Below, piece after piece: positions 8,084 to 16,938 of a stretch of DNA of 38,315 nucleotides. Location: positions 1 to 38,315 of the forward strand of contig CAZYAD010000014.1 of NCBI GenBank assembly GCA_964646225.1, written 5' to 3'. Each line of letters starts with the position of its first letter. The first letter of the stretch is position 1. The notes beneath the pieces were generated by a model that was not told the origin of the DNA, searched no databases, and was given only the letters and a program-made list of their open reading frames with translations. Source of the DNA: UBA4644 sp964646225. GTDB taxonomy: Bacteria; Bacillota; Clostridia; Oscillospirales; Butyricicoccaceae. Made by a program: the position numbers and the translations under genes.

Positions 8084-8092
8084 ATCATACCA
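8084..8092 (-). promoter_or_regulatory. Extended -10 promoter of glycerate kinase operon
   Basis: The minus strand reads TGG-TATGAT about 32 bases before the start codon. I see no convincing -35 box at the right distance, so this relies on the extended -10 element. Confidence 0.45.
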
Positions 8093-8142
8093 TAAAGCGC
8101 GGCAAAAGAAAAGAGGGGGTGGGCGGGGCTTGCAGCACCCGG

Positions 8143-8214
8143 CCCCGCGCCCTCGCCCCCTGGCCGTGGAGGGCATACCTCCGGAGACGGGGGACGAGGG
8201 CTGGGAACGCGGGG
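8143..8214. repeat. Large GC-rich imperfect inverted repeat
   Basis: Nested complementary arms span 72 bases: CCCCGCG 8143-8149 with 8208-8214, CCCTCG 8150-8155 with 8195-8200, CCCCC 8156-8160 with 8189-8193, and GGAGG 8168-8172 with 8178-8182 around GCATA. Small bulges separate the blocks. It lies between the ABC exporter terminator and the glycerate kinase promoter and matches no reading frame with a ribosome site. Confidence 0.6.
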
Positions 8215-8229
8215 AGGGGAAGGAAAAGA

Positions 8230-8264
8230 AAAGCCGGTCGTGTACCTCGGTACACGACCGGCTG
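8230..8264 (-). terminator. Rho-independent terminator of the ABC exporter operon
   Basis: Perfect arms of about 14-15 bp (8232-8246 with 8249-8263) are followed on the minus strand by TTTCTTTTCC. It sits 27 bases beyond the stop of the second ABC gene. Confidence 0.85.
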
Positions 8265-8290
8265 GGATAAGAGAGGTATTTGAGACGGGG

Positions 8291-10117
8291 TCAGGGCTCC
8301 ACAGGCTCGGTGCCGTGCTCGTATTGCAGCTTGTAGAGCTTATAATACATACCGCCGCGGGCCAGCAGCTCCTGATGGGTGCCTTCCTCCCGGATCTCGC
8401 CCTTGTGCATGACGATGATCTTGTCACAGTTCTGGATGGTGGACAGACGGTGGGCCACGATGATGGTGGAGCGGCCCTCCATCAGCTTGCCCAGAGCGTC
8501 CTGGATCAGAGCCTCGGTCTCGGTGTCGATGTTGGCGGTGGCCTCGTCCAGGATCAGCACGGAGGGCCGGAAGGCCAGCGTCCGGGCAAAGGACAGCAGC
8601 TGCCGCTGACCGGCGGAGAAGGCGGCACCACGCTCGATGACCTGATGGTCATAGCCGCCCTCCAGCTGAGAGATAAAGCCGTGGGCGTTGACATACTTGG
8701 CGGCCTCCACCACGGCCTCGTCGGAGATAGAGGTGTCGTTCAGGCGGATGTTGCTCTTGATGTCGCCGGCGAACAGGAACACATCCTGCAGCATCTGGCC
8801 GATGTTGCGGCGCAGGTCGGCCACGCGGATCTTGCGCACATCCACGCCGTCGATGAGGATCTGGCCCTTCTGGATGTCGAAATAGCGGCAGATCAGGTTC
8901 TGGATAGTGGTCTTGCCCGCGCCGGTGGCACCCACGAAGGCCACGCGCTGGCCGGGCTCCACGGTGAAGGACACATCCTTCAGCACCCATTCCTCGTCAC
9001 GATAGGCGAACCAGACATTTTTGAACTCGATGCGGCCCTCGAAGTGGTCCATGGAGACGGCGTCGGGGGCGTCGGTGATGGCGGGCTGGGTATCCATCAG
9101 CCAGAACATCCGCTCGGCGGCGGCGGCGGCCGACTGGATCACGTTGAAGTTTTCGGCGATCTCCTGAATGGGCTGGAAGAACTTGGTAATGTACCGCTGG
9201 AAGGCCAGCAGGGTACCGATGGACACCGCGCCGGCCATTGCCAGCTGGCCGCCGTAGGCCAGCAGAATGGCCATACTGGCGATGTTCAGCACATAGGAGA
9301 TGGGACTGTAGATGGCGTGGCACATCAGCTGCTTGATATGGGCCTTGCGCAGATCCTCGCTCTGCTCCTCAAACTCCTGTTGGGTATCCTTTTCGGCGGT
9401 GAAGATCTGCACCACCTTCATGCCGGAGACATGCTCGGCCACGAAGGCGTTGAGCTCCGAGACCTTGGCGCGGATGGCGCGGTACATTTTGCGGGTGATC
9501 TTGGTAAAGATCACGGTGGACACCACGGTGATGGGGATGACGGTGAAGATGGCCAGCGACAGGCCCACATGGTAGCCCAGCATGGCCCGCATCACGCCGA
9601 TGAGGGTGAAGACGCTCTGCACCAGGGTGACGATCACCGAGGTGAACATCTCCAGCACGGTCTCGCAGTCGTTGGTGACACGGGTCACCAGACGGCCGAT
9701 GGGGTTATCGTTGAAAAAGCCGATGTGCAGGGTGGTCAGGTGATTGAAGATGTCGGTACGCATATTGTAGACGATCTTCTGGCCCACCACGGACAGCATG
9801 GCGGTCTGGGTATAGGTCAGGGCGAAGATGGCCAGCACCGAGAACAGGTACTTTCCGCCCAGCAGCAGGATGCCCCGCAGGTCGCCGGCCCTGGTGGCGG
9901 CGTCCACGGCGGCGGGGAGACCGTCGGCCTGTACATATTTGCCCAGGAATTCATCGGTGGCCTGGGCGATGAGCTTGGGCTGCCACAGCTCCAGCTCCAC
10001 GGTGCCGATGATGATGGCCAGCACCAGAATGAACCAGCCCAGATAGGGGATCGCATAGCGGAGGAGCCGCCGCACGATGTGGCGGTTTACCGTTGCGTTA
10101 TCCTGTTTGACGCTCAT
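8291..10117 (-). CDS. ABC exporter half-transporter, catalytic-site Glu subunit
   Basis: A 608-residue type IV ABC exporter half: an N-terminal six-helix membrane domain (about residues 20-330), then a nucleotide-binding domain. Walker A is GATGAGKTT near residue 397, the signature is FSAGQRQL near 505 (off the LSGGQ consensus), and Walker B is LILDEATANIDTE near 522 with the catalytic Glu. Its start at 10117 overlaps the upstream ABC gene as ATGA, after GGAGG. With its partner it forms an asymmetric heterodimer like BmrCD, LmrCD or TM287/288, a multidrug or lipid exporter type. The substrate is unknown. Confidence 0.92.
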   Translation of the reverse strand: MSVKQDNATVNRHIVRRLLRYAIPYLGWFILVLAIIIGTVELELWQPKLIAQATDEFLGKYVQADGLPAAVDAATRAGDLRGILLLGGKYLFSVLAIFALTYTQTAMLSVVGQKIVYNMRTDIFNHLTTLHIGFFNDNPIGRLVTRVTNDCETVLEMFTSVIVTLVQSVFTLIGVMRAMLGYHVGLSLAIFTVIPITVVSTVIFTKITRKMYRAIRAKVSELNAFVAEHVSGMKVVQIFTAEKDTQQEFEEQSEDLRKAHIKQLMCHAIYSPISYVLNIASMAILLAYGGQLAMAGAVSIGTLLAFQRYITKFFQPIQEIAENFNVIQSAAAAAERMFWLMDTQPAITDAPDAVSMDHFEGRIEFKNVWFAYRDEEWVLKDVSFTVEPGQRVAFVGATGAGKTTIQNLICRYFDIQKGQILIDGVDVRKIRVADLRRNIGQMLQDVFLFAGDIKSNIRLNDTSISDEAVVEAAKYVNAHGFISQLEGGYDHQVIERGAAFSAGQRQLLSFARTLAFRPSVLILDEATANIDTETEALIQDALGKLMEGRSTIIVAHRLSTIQNCDKIIVMHKGEIREEGTHQELLARGGMYYKLYKLQYEHGTEPVEP

Positions 10118-11925
10118 AACGCATACTCCTCCTTCTTCATTTTCTCCAGCAGCTGGCGGTGATACATATCGGCATAGATGCCGTTTTTGTCCAGCAGCTC
10201 CTGATGGGTGCCGCATTCGGCAATGGCGCCTTCATCGATCACCAGGATCTGATCGGCGTCCTGAAGAGTGGAGATACGGTGGGCAATGAGGATATTGGTC
10301 TTGCCCTTGCGGGTCTCCCGCAGATGCTGGAGGATCTTTTCCTCGGTGTCGGTATCTACGGCGGAGACAGAGTCATCCAGGATCAGGATCTCGGGATCCA
10401 GGATCAGGGCGCGGGCGATGGAGATGCGCTGCTTCTGCCCGCCGGACAGAGACACGCCCCGCTCGCCCACCATGGTGTCGTAGCCCTGGGCGAAGTCCAC
10501 GATGTTGTCATGGACACAGGCGGCCTTTGCGGCCTCCTCGATCTCGGCCTGGGTCTTGGAGCGGTCGCCGAAGCGGATATTTTCCGAAATGGTATCGGAG
10601 AACAGGAAGTTATCCTGAGGCACATAGCCGCAGGTCTGCCGCAGCTGCTCCAGAGGGATCCCATGGATCTCACGGCCGCCCACAAAGAGCTGGCCCTCGT
10701 CGGATTCGAACACCCGCATCAGCAGGTTGACCAGGGTGGTCTTGCCGCAGCCGGTGCGGCCCACGATGCCCAGCGTCTGGCCCTTTTCCAGCTTGAAGGA
10801 CACATCCTTCAGCACGGGCTCAGACTGGCCGGGGTAGGCAAAGGTCAGGTGGCGGGCCTCCACAGAGCCGGAGACCGGGCCCTCGTTCCGGGCCTGGGGC
10901 CAATCCTGGATGTCGGCCTTGGCCTCCAGCACATTCTCCAGACGGAGCATGGCGGCCGAGCCGCGGGTCAGGATATTGATGATGCGGCCGATGGCGGCCA
11001 TGGGCCACATCAGGTTGTTGAGGAACATGATAAAGCTGCTGAAATCGCCCACGGAAATGGTGCCCAGAATGGCGATATAGCCGCCGTAGCCGATGGCCAG
11101 CGCCATGCTCAGGCCGGTGATGGCGCGCATGAAGGGGAACATGAAAGCCTGGATCTTGGCCTCCTGCACATTGGCGTCACAGGCCAGCTTGTTGACCTTT
11201 TCAAAATTTTCCCGCTCGGCGGGCTCCTGCACAAAGGCCTTGATGACCTTCATGCCGCCCAGCTTTTCGTTGACAAAGTCGGACAGGTCGGAAAAGGCCT
11301 GCTGCCGGGCGGTAAAGCGCCGGTGCAGCTCGCCGCCCACAAAGGTGGTGGTAAAGGCCACCAGCACCATGGGGATAAAGGCCAGCAGGGTCAGCAGGGG
11401 GTCGATCTGGGTGACCATCTTATACAGGGTGCTGAGGCCGATGGTCACAGAGTCCAGACCCATCATGACGGTGACGGCAAAGACCATGCGCACCGCCTCG
11501 ATATCCGAGCTGATATAGGCCATGATCTCGCCGGCCTTGTGCTCATGGAAGTAGCTGGCGGACAGGGTCTGAAGGTGGCTGTAAAGGTCATTGCGCATAT
11601 CCCGCTCGATCTTGCGGGCGGAGCCGAAGATGAACCAGCGCCAGCCGATACGGCCCAGGAAGACGATCAGGGCGATGATCCCCAGACGGATCACCGGGTT
11701 CCAGATCATATCGGCGGTAAAGTGGCCCACGGCCACCTCATCGATGGTATCGCCGACCACCAGCGGGACCTCGGTTTGCAGAATGTCGATGACCAGCAGC
11801 ATCAGAATGCCGATCAGGTAGCTCCAGCGGTATTTCCACAGGAATTTCCGGGCGTATTTGCTCTTGAAGATGCCCAAAACGCGCCCTCGTTTTTGGGTCT
11901 TTGCTTGCTGTTCGTTTTCTTTCAA
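10114..11925 (-). CDS. ABC exporter half-transporter, degenerate-site subunit
   Basis: A 603-residue partner of the following gene with the same membrane-domain plus ATPase layout. Walker A is GRTGCGKTTL near residue 390 and the signature LSGGQKQR near 495 is canonical. Walker B reads LILDDSVSAVD near 515, with Asp in place of the catalytic Glu. This is the known hallmark of the degenerate half of heterodimeric exporters. The start is TTG at 11925, five bases after AGGAGGAG, with no better ATG near. It lies about 60 bases downstream of a promoter with MerR-like geometry, so drug-induced expression is plausible but inferred. Confidence 0.92.
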   Translation of the reverse strand: MKENEQQAKTQKRGRVLGIFKSKYARKFLWKYRWSYLIGILMLLVIDILQTEVPLVVGDTIDEVAVGHFTADMIWNPVIRLGIIALIVFLGRIGWRWFIFGSARKIERDMRNDLYSHLQTLSASYFHEHKAGEIMAYISSDIEAVRMVFAVTVMMGLDSVTIGLSTLYKMVTQIDPLLTLLAFIPMVLVAFTTTFVGGELHRRFTARQQAFSDLSDFVNEKLGGMKVIKAFVQEPAERENFEKVNKLACDANVQEAKIQAFMFPFMRAITGLSMALAIGYGGYIAILGTISVGDFSSFIMFLNNLMWPMAAIGRIINILTRGSAAMLRLENVLEAKADIQDWPQARNEGPVSGSVEARHLTFAYPGQSEPVLKDVSFKLEKGQTLGIVGRTGCGKTTLVNLLMRVFESDEGQLFVGGREIHGIPLEQLRQTCGYVPQDNFLFSDTISENIRFGDRSKTQAEIEEAAKAACVHDNIVDFAQGYDTMVGERGVSLSGGQKQRISIARALILDPEILILDDSVSAVDTDTEEKILQHLRETRKGKTNILIAHRISTLQDADQILVIDEGAIAECGTHQELLDKNGIYADMYHRQLLEKMKKEEYAL

Positions 11926-11985
11926 AATCGCTCCTCCTCTGTGTGTACTTCCGCAATTTTGATGGGTGTGATTCCATACGAAAAA

Positions 11986-12016
11986 AGTATAATCCTTGGA
12001 GTATGCTCTAAGTCAA
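11986..12016 (-). promoter_or_regulatory. Promoter with MerR-type operator for the ABC exporter
   Basis: On the minus strand TTGACT (12011-12016) and TATACT (11986-11991) are separated by 19 bases, two more than optimal. The spacer holds a dyad, CTTAGAG-CATA-CTCCAAG (12012-12006 and 12001-11995), with one mismatch. A long spacer filled by a dyad is the known layout of promoters controlled by MerR-family activators. No MerR-family gene is in the window. Confidence 0.7.
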
Positions 12017-12053
12017 GAACTTTTTTCAGGGGTGTTTGGGAAGATGAAGGGGG

Positions 12054-13046
12054 TCAGAGGGTAATCTCGTGGCAGAGGTCGGTCTGGAAGAGGCGGCGGA
12101 CATTTTCCACGCCGGAGGTGCGGGCCAGCACCCACATCAGCTTGGTGAAGGCGGCCTCTGAGGTCATATCCTGCGCCGAAATGACGCCCCGTTCCAGCGC
12201 CAGCTTGCCCACCTCATACTTGGACAGGTCGCTTTTCTCGTACAGGCATTGAGAGGCCACCACCACGGGGATATCGGCCTGATGGAGCATCTCCAGCTTG
12301 CCGTACAGATCCCGGTTGACATAGTGCAGACCGCCGGCGCCGAAGGCCTCGATGAGCACGCCCCGGTATTTGGCCTGTACCAGCAGGTCAAAGATACGGG
12401 GATCCATGCCGGGGGTGAGCTTCAGCAGGAAGACGCGGGTGTCCAGCTCGTCCTCCAGCCGGAACTTGCCCCGCAGCGGAGGCAGCAGCTCCTCACGCAC
12501 CTCCAGACCGGAGCCGGTGACCCGGGCCACGGCGGGGTAATTGATGGATTCGAAGGCATCAAAGCCCGAGGTGCGCACCTTGACGCCCCGGCAGCCCAGC
12601 ATCACACGGCGGTCAAAGGCCAGAAACACGCCGGGCTTCCCGGTCATGGCCATGGCTACGGCGCAGCGGATGTTGTCGGTGGCATCGGTGAGGGGGTGGA
12701 CGAAGGGCAGCTGGCTGCCGGTGAGCACCACGGGGATGGGGATATTCCGCAGCATATAGCTGAGGGCCGAGGCGGTATAGCCCATGGTATCGGTGCCGTG
12801 GGTGACCACGATGCCGTCATAGGACTGCCAGGCGGCGGCAACCTCCCGGGCGATGGTCTGCCACTGCTCGGGCTGGATGTTGGAGGAATCCAGGGCCAGG
12901 ATGTCCCTGCAGTCGATGCGGCAGTCGGGCAGATTGTGCAGGCTGCCGGAGACGATATCCGACACCGACAGCTCGGGGGCCAGACCGTTTTCGGTGAGGT
13001 CGGAGGCAATGGTGCCGCCGGTGGCGAGGATCAGGATGCTGTACAT
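12054..13046 (-). CDS. ansA: Type I (cytoplasmic) L-asparaginase
   Basis: Hydrolyses L-asparagine to aspartate and ammonia. The 330-residue protein has both catalytic threonine motifs, ATGGTIAS (Thr12) and VTHGTDTMGY (Thr85-Asp86), and the supporting Lys in the VKVRTSGFDAF region (Lys156). There is no signal peptide, which fits the cytoplasmic AnsA type. It starts at 13046 after AAAGGAG, 13 bases from the stop of the QueG-like gene, so the two are co-transcribed. No clear terminator follows before the divergently regulated ABC operon. Confidence 0.95.
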   Translation of the reverse strand: MYSILILATGGTIASDLTENGLAPELSVSDIVSGSLHNLPDCRIDCRDILALDSSNIQPEQWQTIAREVAAAWQSYDGIVVTHGTDTMGYTASALSYMLRNIPIPVVLTGSQLPFVHPLTDATDNIRCAVAMAMTGKPGVFLAFDRRVMLGCRGVKVRTSGFDAFESINYPAVARVTGSGLEVREELLPPLRGKFRLEDELDTRVFLLKLTPGMDPRIFDLLVQAKYRGVLIEAFGAGGLHYVNRDLYGKLEMLHQADIPVVVASQCLYEKSDLSKYEVGKLALERGVISAQDMTSEAAFTKLMWVLARTSGVENVRRLFQTDLCHEITL

Positions 13047-13059
13047 GGGGCAACTCCTT

Positions 13060-13890
13060 TCAGGGCGTATGAGGCTCCGGGGATGGGAGCAGGGACTGGT
13101 TGCGGCGCAGGGGCTGTACCCCGCGCCAGGTAAAGGCGCGGCCGGCAAAGGCGCGGCGGAAGGCCCGGTCGGACAGGGCCAGGTCGGATGCGGTGGGCGG
13201 GGGCAGAGGGGCAAACTCCGGCAGGGCGAACACCGTGCGGCGGCGGTTTTCCGGGCATACCAGCTGGCAGCGGTCACAACCCCACAGAACGGCGGCGCGG
13301 CGGATCAGGGCCTGCTGCTCCTCTGAAAGCACGCCCCGCTGCTGGGTCAGGGCCGACAGGCAGCGGGTGGGATCGGGGGGCGCGGGCAGGGCGGCTCCGG
13401 GACAGGCGCGGAGGCAGGCTCCGCAGCCGGGACAGGGGTGGATCGTGCCGTCGCCGGTTTCGGGCAGGGAGGCATCGGTGGCCAGAAGGCCCAGAAAGAC
13501 ATAGCTGCCGGCGTCCGGTGTCAGCAGCAGGCCGTTTTGCCCTACCGTTCCCAGTCCGGCCAGTGCGGCGGCGGCCACCTCCGGGAAGGGGGAGGCGTCG
13601 GCAAAGCAGAGGAACTGATGGCCGGGGAGGCGGCTGGACAGCGTCTCGATCACCGGTGCCAGCCGGGCACGGAGGACGGTGTGGTAATCGGCGCCCCGGG
13701 CGTAAAGGGAGATGGGGCCGGGGGCGGGGTCCTCCGGCCCGTAGGGAAAGGCGGCGCACAGCAGAGAGCGCAGGCCGGGCAGCTGCTCCTCGGCCCGCCG
13801 ACGGCTTTCGGGGGACATCAGGGGGCGCAGCCGGGCATAGGAAACACAGCCGGCGGCACAGGCACCGGCGGAATGCAGCAGCTCCAGCAT
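13060..13890 (-). CDS. QueG-like (DUF1730) 4Fe-4S protein
   Basis: This 276-residue protein resembles epoxyqueuosine reductase, which makes queuosine in tRNA using cobalamin and two Fe-S clusters. The DUF1730 region ends in FADASPFPEVAAAALAGLG with the expected acidic residue at Asp98. Two cluster motifs follow: CPGCGACLRACP (Cys153, 156, 159, 163) and CDRCQLVCPE (Cys205, 208, 212). It is short for QueG (usually over 300) and its N-terminal part is reduced, so another Fe-S reductase role is possible. A preQ1 riboswitch-queT unit 24 kb away shows queuosine use in this organism. The start at 13890 follows AAAGGAG. Confidence 0.8.
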   Translation of the reverse strand: MLELLHSAGACAAGCVSYARLRPLMSPESRRRAEEQLPGLRSLLCAAFPYGPEDPAPGPISLYARGADYHTVLRARLAPVIETLSSRLPGHQFLCFADASPFPEVAAAALAGLGTVGQNGLLLTPDAGSYVFLGLLATDASLPETGDGTIHPCPGCGACLRACPGAALPAPPDPTRCLSALTQQRGVLSEEQQALIRRAAVLWGCDRCQLVCPENRRRTVFALPEFAPLPPPTASDLALSDRAFRRAFAGRAFTWRGVQPLRRNQSLLPSPEPHTP

Positions 13891-13928
13891 GAGGACGGTC
13901 TCCTTTCCCGAAAAATCCCGGCGGGGGG

Positions 13929-13958
13929 TTGAAAGCCGCCCTGCCGGTGTGATAAAAT
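13929..13958 (+). promoter_or_regulatory. Promoter of the EamA transporter
   Basis: TTGAAA (13929-13934) and TAAAAT (13953-13958) are 18 bases apart, ending 22 bases before the start codon. The QueG-like gene is divergent, so its promoter must overlap this 90-base gap. Confidence 0.65.
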
Positions 13959-13980
13959 ATCTGCCTGAGGTGATTTCAAA

Positions 13981-14886
13981 ATGTCTTCTCTGAAAGCGAA
14001 GCAGTTCAATCCCGGCCCGCTGTATCTGGCGGCGGCAGCCGTTTTGTGGAGCATGGCCGGTGTGCTCACCAAATTTATCCCCTGGAGCGCCACCTCGGTG
14101 GCCTGTCTGCGGGGGCTGATCGCGGCGGTCATCCAGATGGCCTATTCCCGCACCTGGCGCATCCGGCTGACCAGGCCCATCGTGCTGACGGCGGTGTGCT
14201 ATCTGGGGGAAACGCTGCTGTTTACCTTTGCCAATAAGATGACCTCCGCCGGGTCGGCTATCGTTTTGCAGAACACATCGCCGCTGTACATCATGCTCAT
14301 GGGGCTGATCGTACTGAAGCAGAAGCCCTCCAGGCTGGACTGCTGCGTGGGCGTGGTGATCTTTTCGGGCATTCTGCTGTCCATGATCGACACCCTGCGG
14401 GGCGGCGAGCTGCCGGGCAGCAATCCCATGCTGGGCAATCTGCTGGCGCTGCTTTCCGGCGTGTTTTACGCGGGGATCTTTTTCACCAGCCGTCTGCCGG
14501 GGGCCGATTCGCTGCAATCCACCATTCTGGGCAACCTGATGTATGTGCTGTTCATCCCCATGCTGTTCACCGATCAGGCCATGTTGCATCCGGAGACCAC
14601 CGGCGTGCCGGTGTGGCAGTCCTGGCTGGCTATCTTCTTTATGGGAAGCTGCCAGCTGGGGCTTTCCTGGATCTGCTTCAGCCGGGGCATCCGGACGACT
14701 CCCTCCCTGCAGGCAAGCTTTATCACCATGATCGAGCCGGTGCTCAATCCCATTCTGGCGCTGCTGCTCCTGGGGGAGAGCATGGGGACGCTTTCGGTGA
14801 TCGGGAGCGTTCTGGTGGTGGCCACCATTGTGGCGCACAATGTGCTGACGGCGAAAAAGGCCCAGAGGCCGAAAGCGGAAAACTGA
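13981..14886 (+). CDS. EamA/DMT-family transporter
   Basis: A 301-residue inner-membrane protein with ten predicted hydrophobic segments in two EamA repeats, typical of the drug/metabolite transporter superfamily. The first repeat starts YLAAAAVLWSMAGVLTKFI; the second ends MIEPVLNPILALLLLGESM, the usual signature before the last helix. The substrate may be an amino acid, a nucleotide-type metabolite or a drug; nothing here decides. It is a single-gene unit with its own promoter and a hairpin after the stop. The start follows AGGTGA. Confidence 0.9.
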   Translation: MSSLKAKQFNPGPLYLAAAAVLWSMAGVLTKFIPWSATSVACLRGLIAAVIQMAYSRTWRIRLTRPIVLTAVCYLGETLLFTFANKMTSAGSAIVLQNTSPLYIMLMGLIVLKQKPSRLDCCVGVVIFSGILLSMIDTLRGGELPGSNPMLGNLLALLSGVFYAGIFFTSRLPGADSLQSTILGNLMYVLFIPMLFTDQAMLHPETTGVPVWQSWLAIFFMGSCQLGLSWICFSRGIRTTPSLQASFITMIEPVLNPILALLLLGESMGTLSVIGSVLVVATIVAHNVLTAKKAQRPKAEN

Positions 14887-14904
14887 AGAGCGTGTTTGCG
14901 GTTT

Positions 14905-14945
14905 GCCGGGCGGCTCCTGTTGGGGGCCGCCCGGCGTGGTTTTTG
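14905..14945 (+). terminator. Terminator of the EamA gene
   Basis: Perfect 10-bp GC arms (14905-14914 and 14926-14935) are followed by GTGGTTTTTGG. It lies between convergent genes. Confidence 0.7.
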
Positions 14946-14981
14946 GGGGGGATGATGGGGCCTGCGGCTCGGGCGGGGCGG

Positions 14982-16898
14982 TCACCGCTTGCGGTTGGAT
15001 TTTCTTCCGGAAGGACGGTCGGAGGCCTCCGGCTGACGGCGGGCGGCCTTCCGCTGGCGGCGGTCACGCTCCTCCGGCGGGACGCGGGGCGACTTTTCCG
15101 GGGGAACAAGGCAGTGCCGGTTCCAGCCGATGAGATCCTCACGGCCGGCCAGACGCAGGGCCTTGCGCACCAGCGCGTGGTTTTTGGGATTGCCCGATTG
15201 CAGCAGCGCCCGCTGCATGGCCTTGTCCTCCGGGTCACGGGCCACGAACACCGGGGTCATATCCCGGGGATCCAGCCCGGTATAGTACATGGCGGTGGAC
15301 AGGGTGCCGGGGGTGGGATAAAAATCCTGCACCTGCTCGGGGTTCAGACGGTGCTCCCGCAGATAGCAGGCCAGGTCGATGGCCTCCCGCAGGCCGCTGC
15401 CCGGGTGGGAGGACATGAGGTAAGGCACCAGATACTGCTCTTTGCCGTATTTTTCCGACAGGGCGTAGTATTTGCGGCAGAAATGGTCGTAGACATCGGC
15501 AAAGGGCTTGCCCATATAATGGAGCACCTGGGGGCTGATGTGCTCGGGGGCCACCTTCAGCTGACCGCTGACATGGTAGCGCACCAGCTCGGCGAAGAAA
15601 TCGCCGGTTTTGTCCTGGAGCATATAGTCAAAGCGGATGCCCGAACGGATGAAAACCTTTTTGACTCCGGGGATGGCCCGCAGCTTGCGCAGGGTGGACA
15701 GATAGCCGCTTTCATCGGCGTTCAGGTTGGGGCAGGGGGTGGGGAACAGACACTGCCGGTTGGGGCAGGCACCGTACTCCTTCTGCCTGGCGCAGGCGGG
15801 ATGATCAAAGTTGGCGGTGGGGCCGCCCACATCGTGGATATAGCCCTTGAAATCCGGGTCAGCGGCGATGAGGCGGGCCTCACGCAGCACAGACTCCTGA
15901 CTGCGGGCCGACACATAGCGGCCCTGATGCAGTGCCAGGGCGCAGAAGTTGCAGGAGCCGAAGCAGCCGCGGTTGTGGATGATGGAAAAGCGGACCTCCT
16001 CGATGGCGGCCACGCCGCCCATGGCCTCGTAGTCCGGATGATAATAGCGGGCATAGGGCAGGGCGAACACATCGTCCAGTTCCTTGCCCTCCAGCGGGAG
16101 GGCAGGGGGATTCTGGATGAGGAAGCGGCTGCCGGTGGCCTGGATCAGGGCGCGGCCCCGGGCAAAGTCGTTTTCGTTCTGCTGGAGGAAGGCGGCTTTG
16201 GCGTAGGCGCGCCTGTCCTCCCGCACGGACTCGAAGGAGGGAAGGGTCAGTGCGCCGTCGAAGCGGCACTCGGAGGGGTCGTGGGCCAGAAAGCAGGTGC
16301 CGCGGACATCCCGGATGTCCGAAACGGGGATGCCCTTTTTCAGTCGCCGGGCGATCTCGGTCATGCTGCGCTCTCCCATGCCGTAGGACAGCAGGTCGGC
16401 ACCGCTGTCCTCCAGGATGGTGCGGCGGACGGCATCGTCCCAGTAGTCATAGTGGGCAAAGCGGCGCAGGCTGGCCTCGATGCCGCCGATGATGATGGGG
16501 GTGCCGGGAAAGGCCTCGCGGGCGCGGTTGGAGTAGACGATCACCGCCCGGTCGGGGCGCTTGCCGGACAGGCCGCCGGGGGTGTAGTTGTCCTTTGCCC
16601 GGCGGCGCTTTGCCACCGAGTAATGGGCCACCATGGAGTCGATGTTGCCGGCGTTGATGAGCACCGCCAGGCGGGGCTTGCCCATGGCCAGAAAGGCCGA
16701 GGGATCATGCCAGTCGGGCTGGGACAGGATGGCCACCCGAAAGCCGGCCTTTTCCAGCGTGCGGGAGATCACCGCCGTACCGAAGGAGGGGTGATCCACA
16801 TAGGCGTCGCCGGTGACCAGAAGGAAATCGTAATAATACCAGCCGCGGGCCAGCAGATCCTCCCGGTTGACGGGGAGAAATTGTTCGCGTGTGGGCAT
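14982..16898 (-). CDS. YgiQ-family radical SAM protein
   Basis: A 638-residue radical SAM enzyme of the YgiQ (UPF0313) family, whose reaction is not established. The order is an N-terminal cobalamin-binding-like region, then the cluster motif NRGCFGSCNFCAL (CxxxCxxC, near residues 307-315), then the conserved GQLKVAPEHISPQVLHYMG block near 440. A basic Arg/Lys-rich tail covers the last 60 residues. The start at 16898 follows GGAGGT. It is the last gene after ftsK, 40 bases apart, probably on the same transcript. Confidence 0.93.
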   Translation of the reverse strand: MPTREQFLPVNREDLLARGWYYYDFLLVTGDAYVDHPSFGTAVISRTLEKAGFRVAILSQPDWHDPSAFLAMGKPRLAVLINAGNIDSMVAHYSVAKRRRAKDNYTPGGLSGKRPDRAVIVYSNRAREAFPGTPIIIGGIEASLRRFAHYDYWDDAVRRTILEDSGADLLSYGMGERSMTEIARRLKKGIPVSDIRDVRGTCFLAHDPSECRFDGALTLPSFESVREDRRAYAKAAFLQQNENDFARGRALIQATGSRFLIQNPPALPLEGKELDDVFALPYARYYHPDYEAMGGVAAIEEVRFSIIHNRGCFGSCNFCALALHQGRYVSARSQESVLREARLIAADPDFKGYIHDVGGPTANFDHPACARQKEYGACPNRQCLFPTPCPNLNADESGYLSTLRKLRAIPGVKKVFIRSGIRFDYMLQDKTGDFFAELVRYHVSGQLKVAPEHISPQVLHYMGKPFADVYDHFCRKYYALSEKYGKEQYLVPYLMSSHPGSGLREAIDLACYLREHRLNPEQVQDFYPTPGTLSTAMYYTGLDPRDMTPVFVARDPEDKAMQRALLQSGNPKNHALVRKALRLAGREDLIGWNRHCLVPPEKSPRVPPEERDRRQRKAARRQPEASDRPSGRKSNRKR

Positions 16899-16938
16899 GG
16901 GGGAACCTCCTTGGATGTTGGAATGGGTGGGACGGGGA

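Noticed and set aside
8053..8427. N-terminal extension of glycerate kinase by about 125 residues
   Set aside because: The extension crosses the ABC terminator and the large inverted repeat; ATG at 8052 has a good ribosome site and matches the family start.
8240..10162. 640-codon open frame on the plus strand, antisense to the ABC gene
   Set aside because: It mirrors a gene with clear ABC motifs; its Gly/His/Gln-rich composition is what antisense frames of high-GC3 genes give, and it has no ribosome site.
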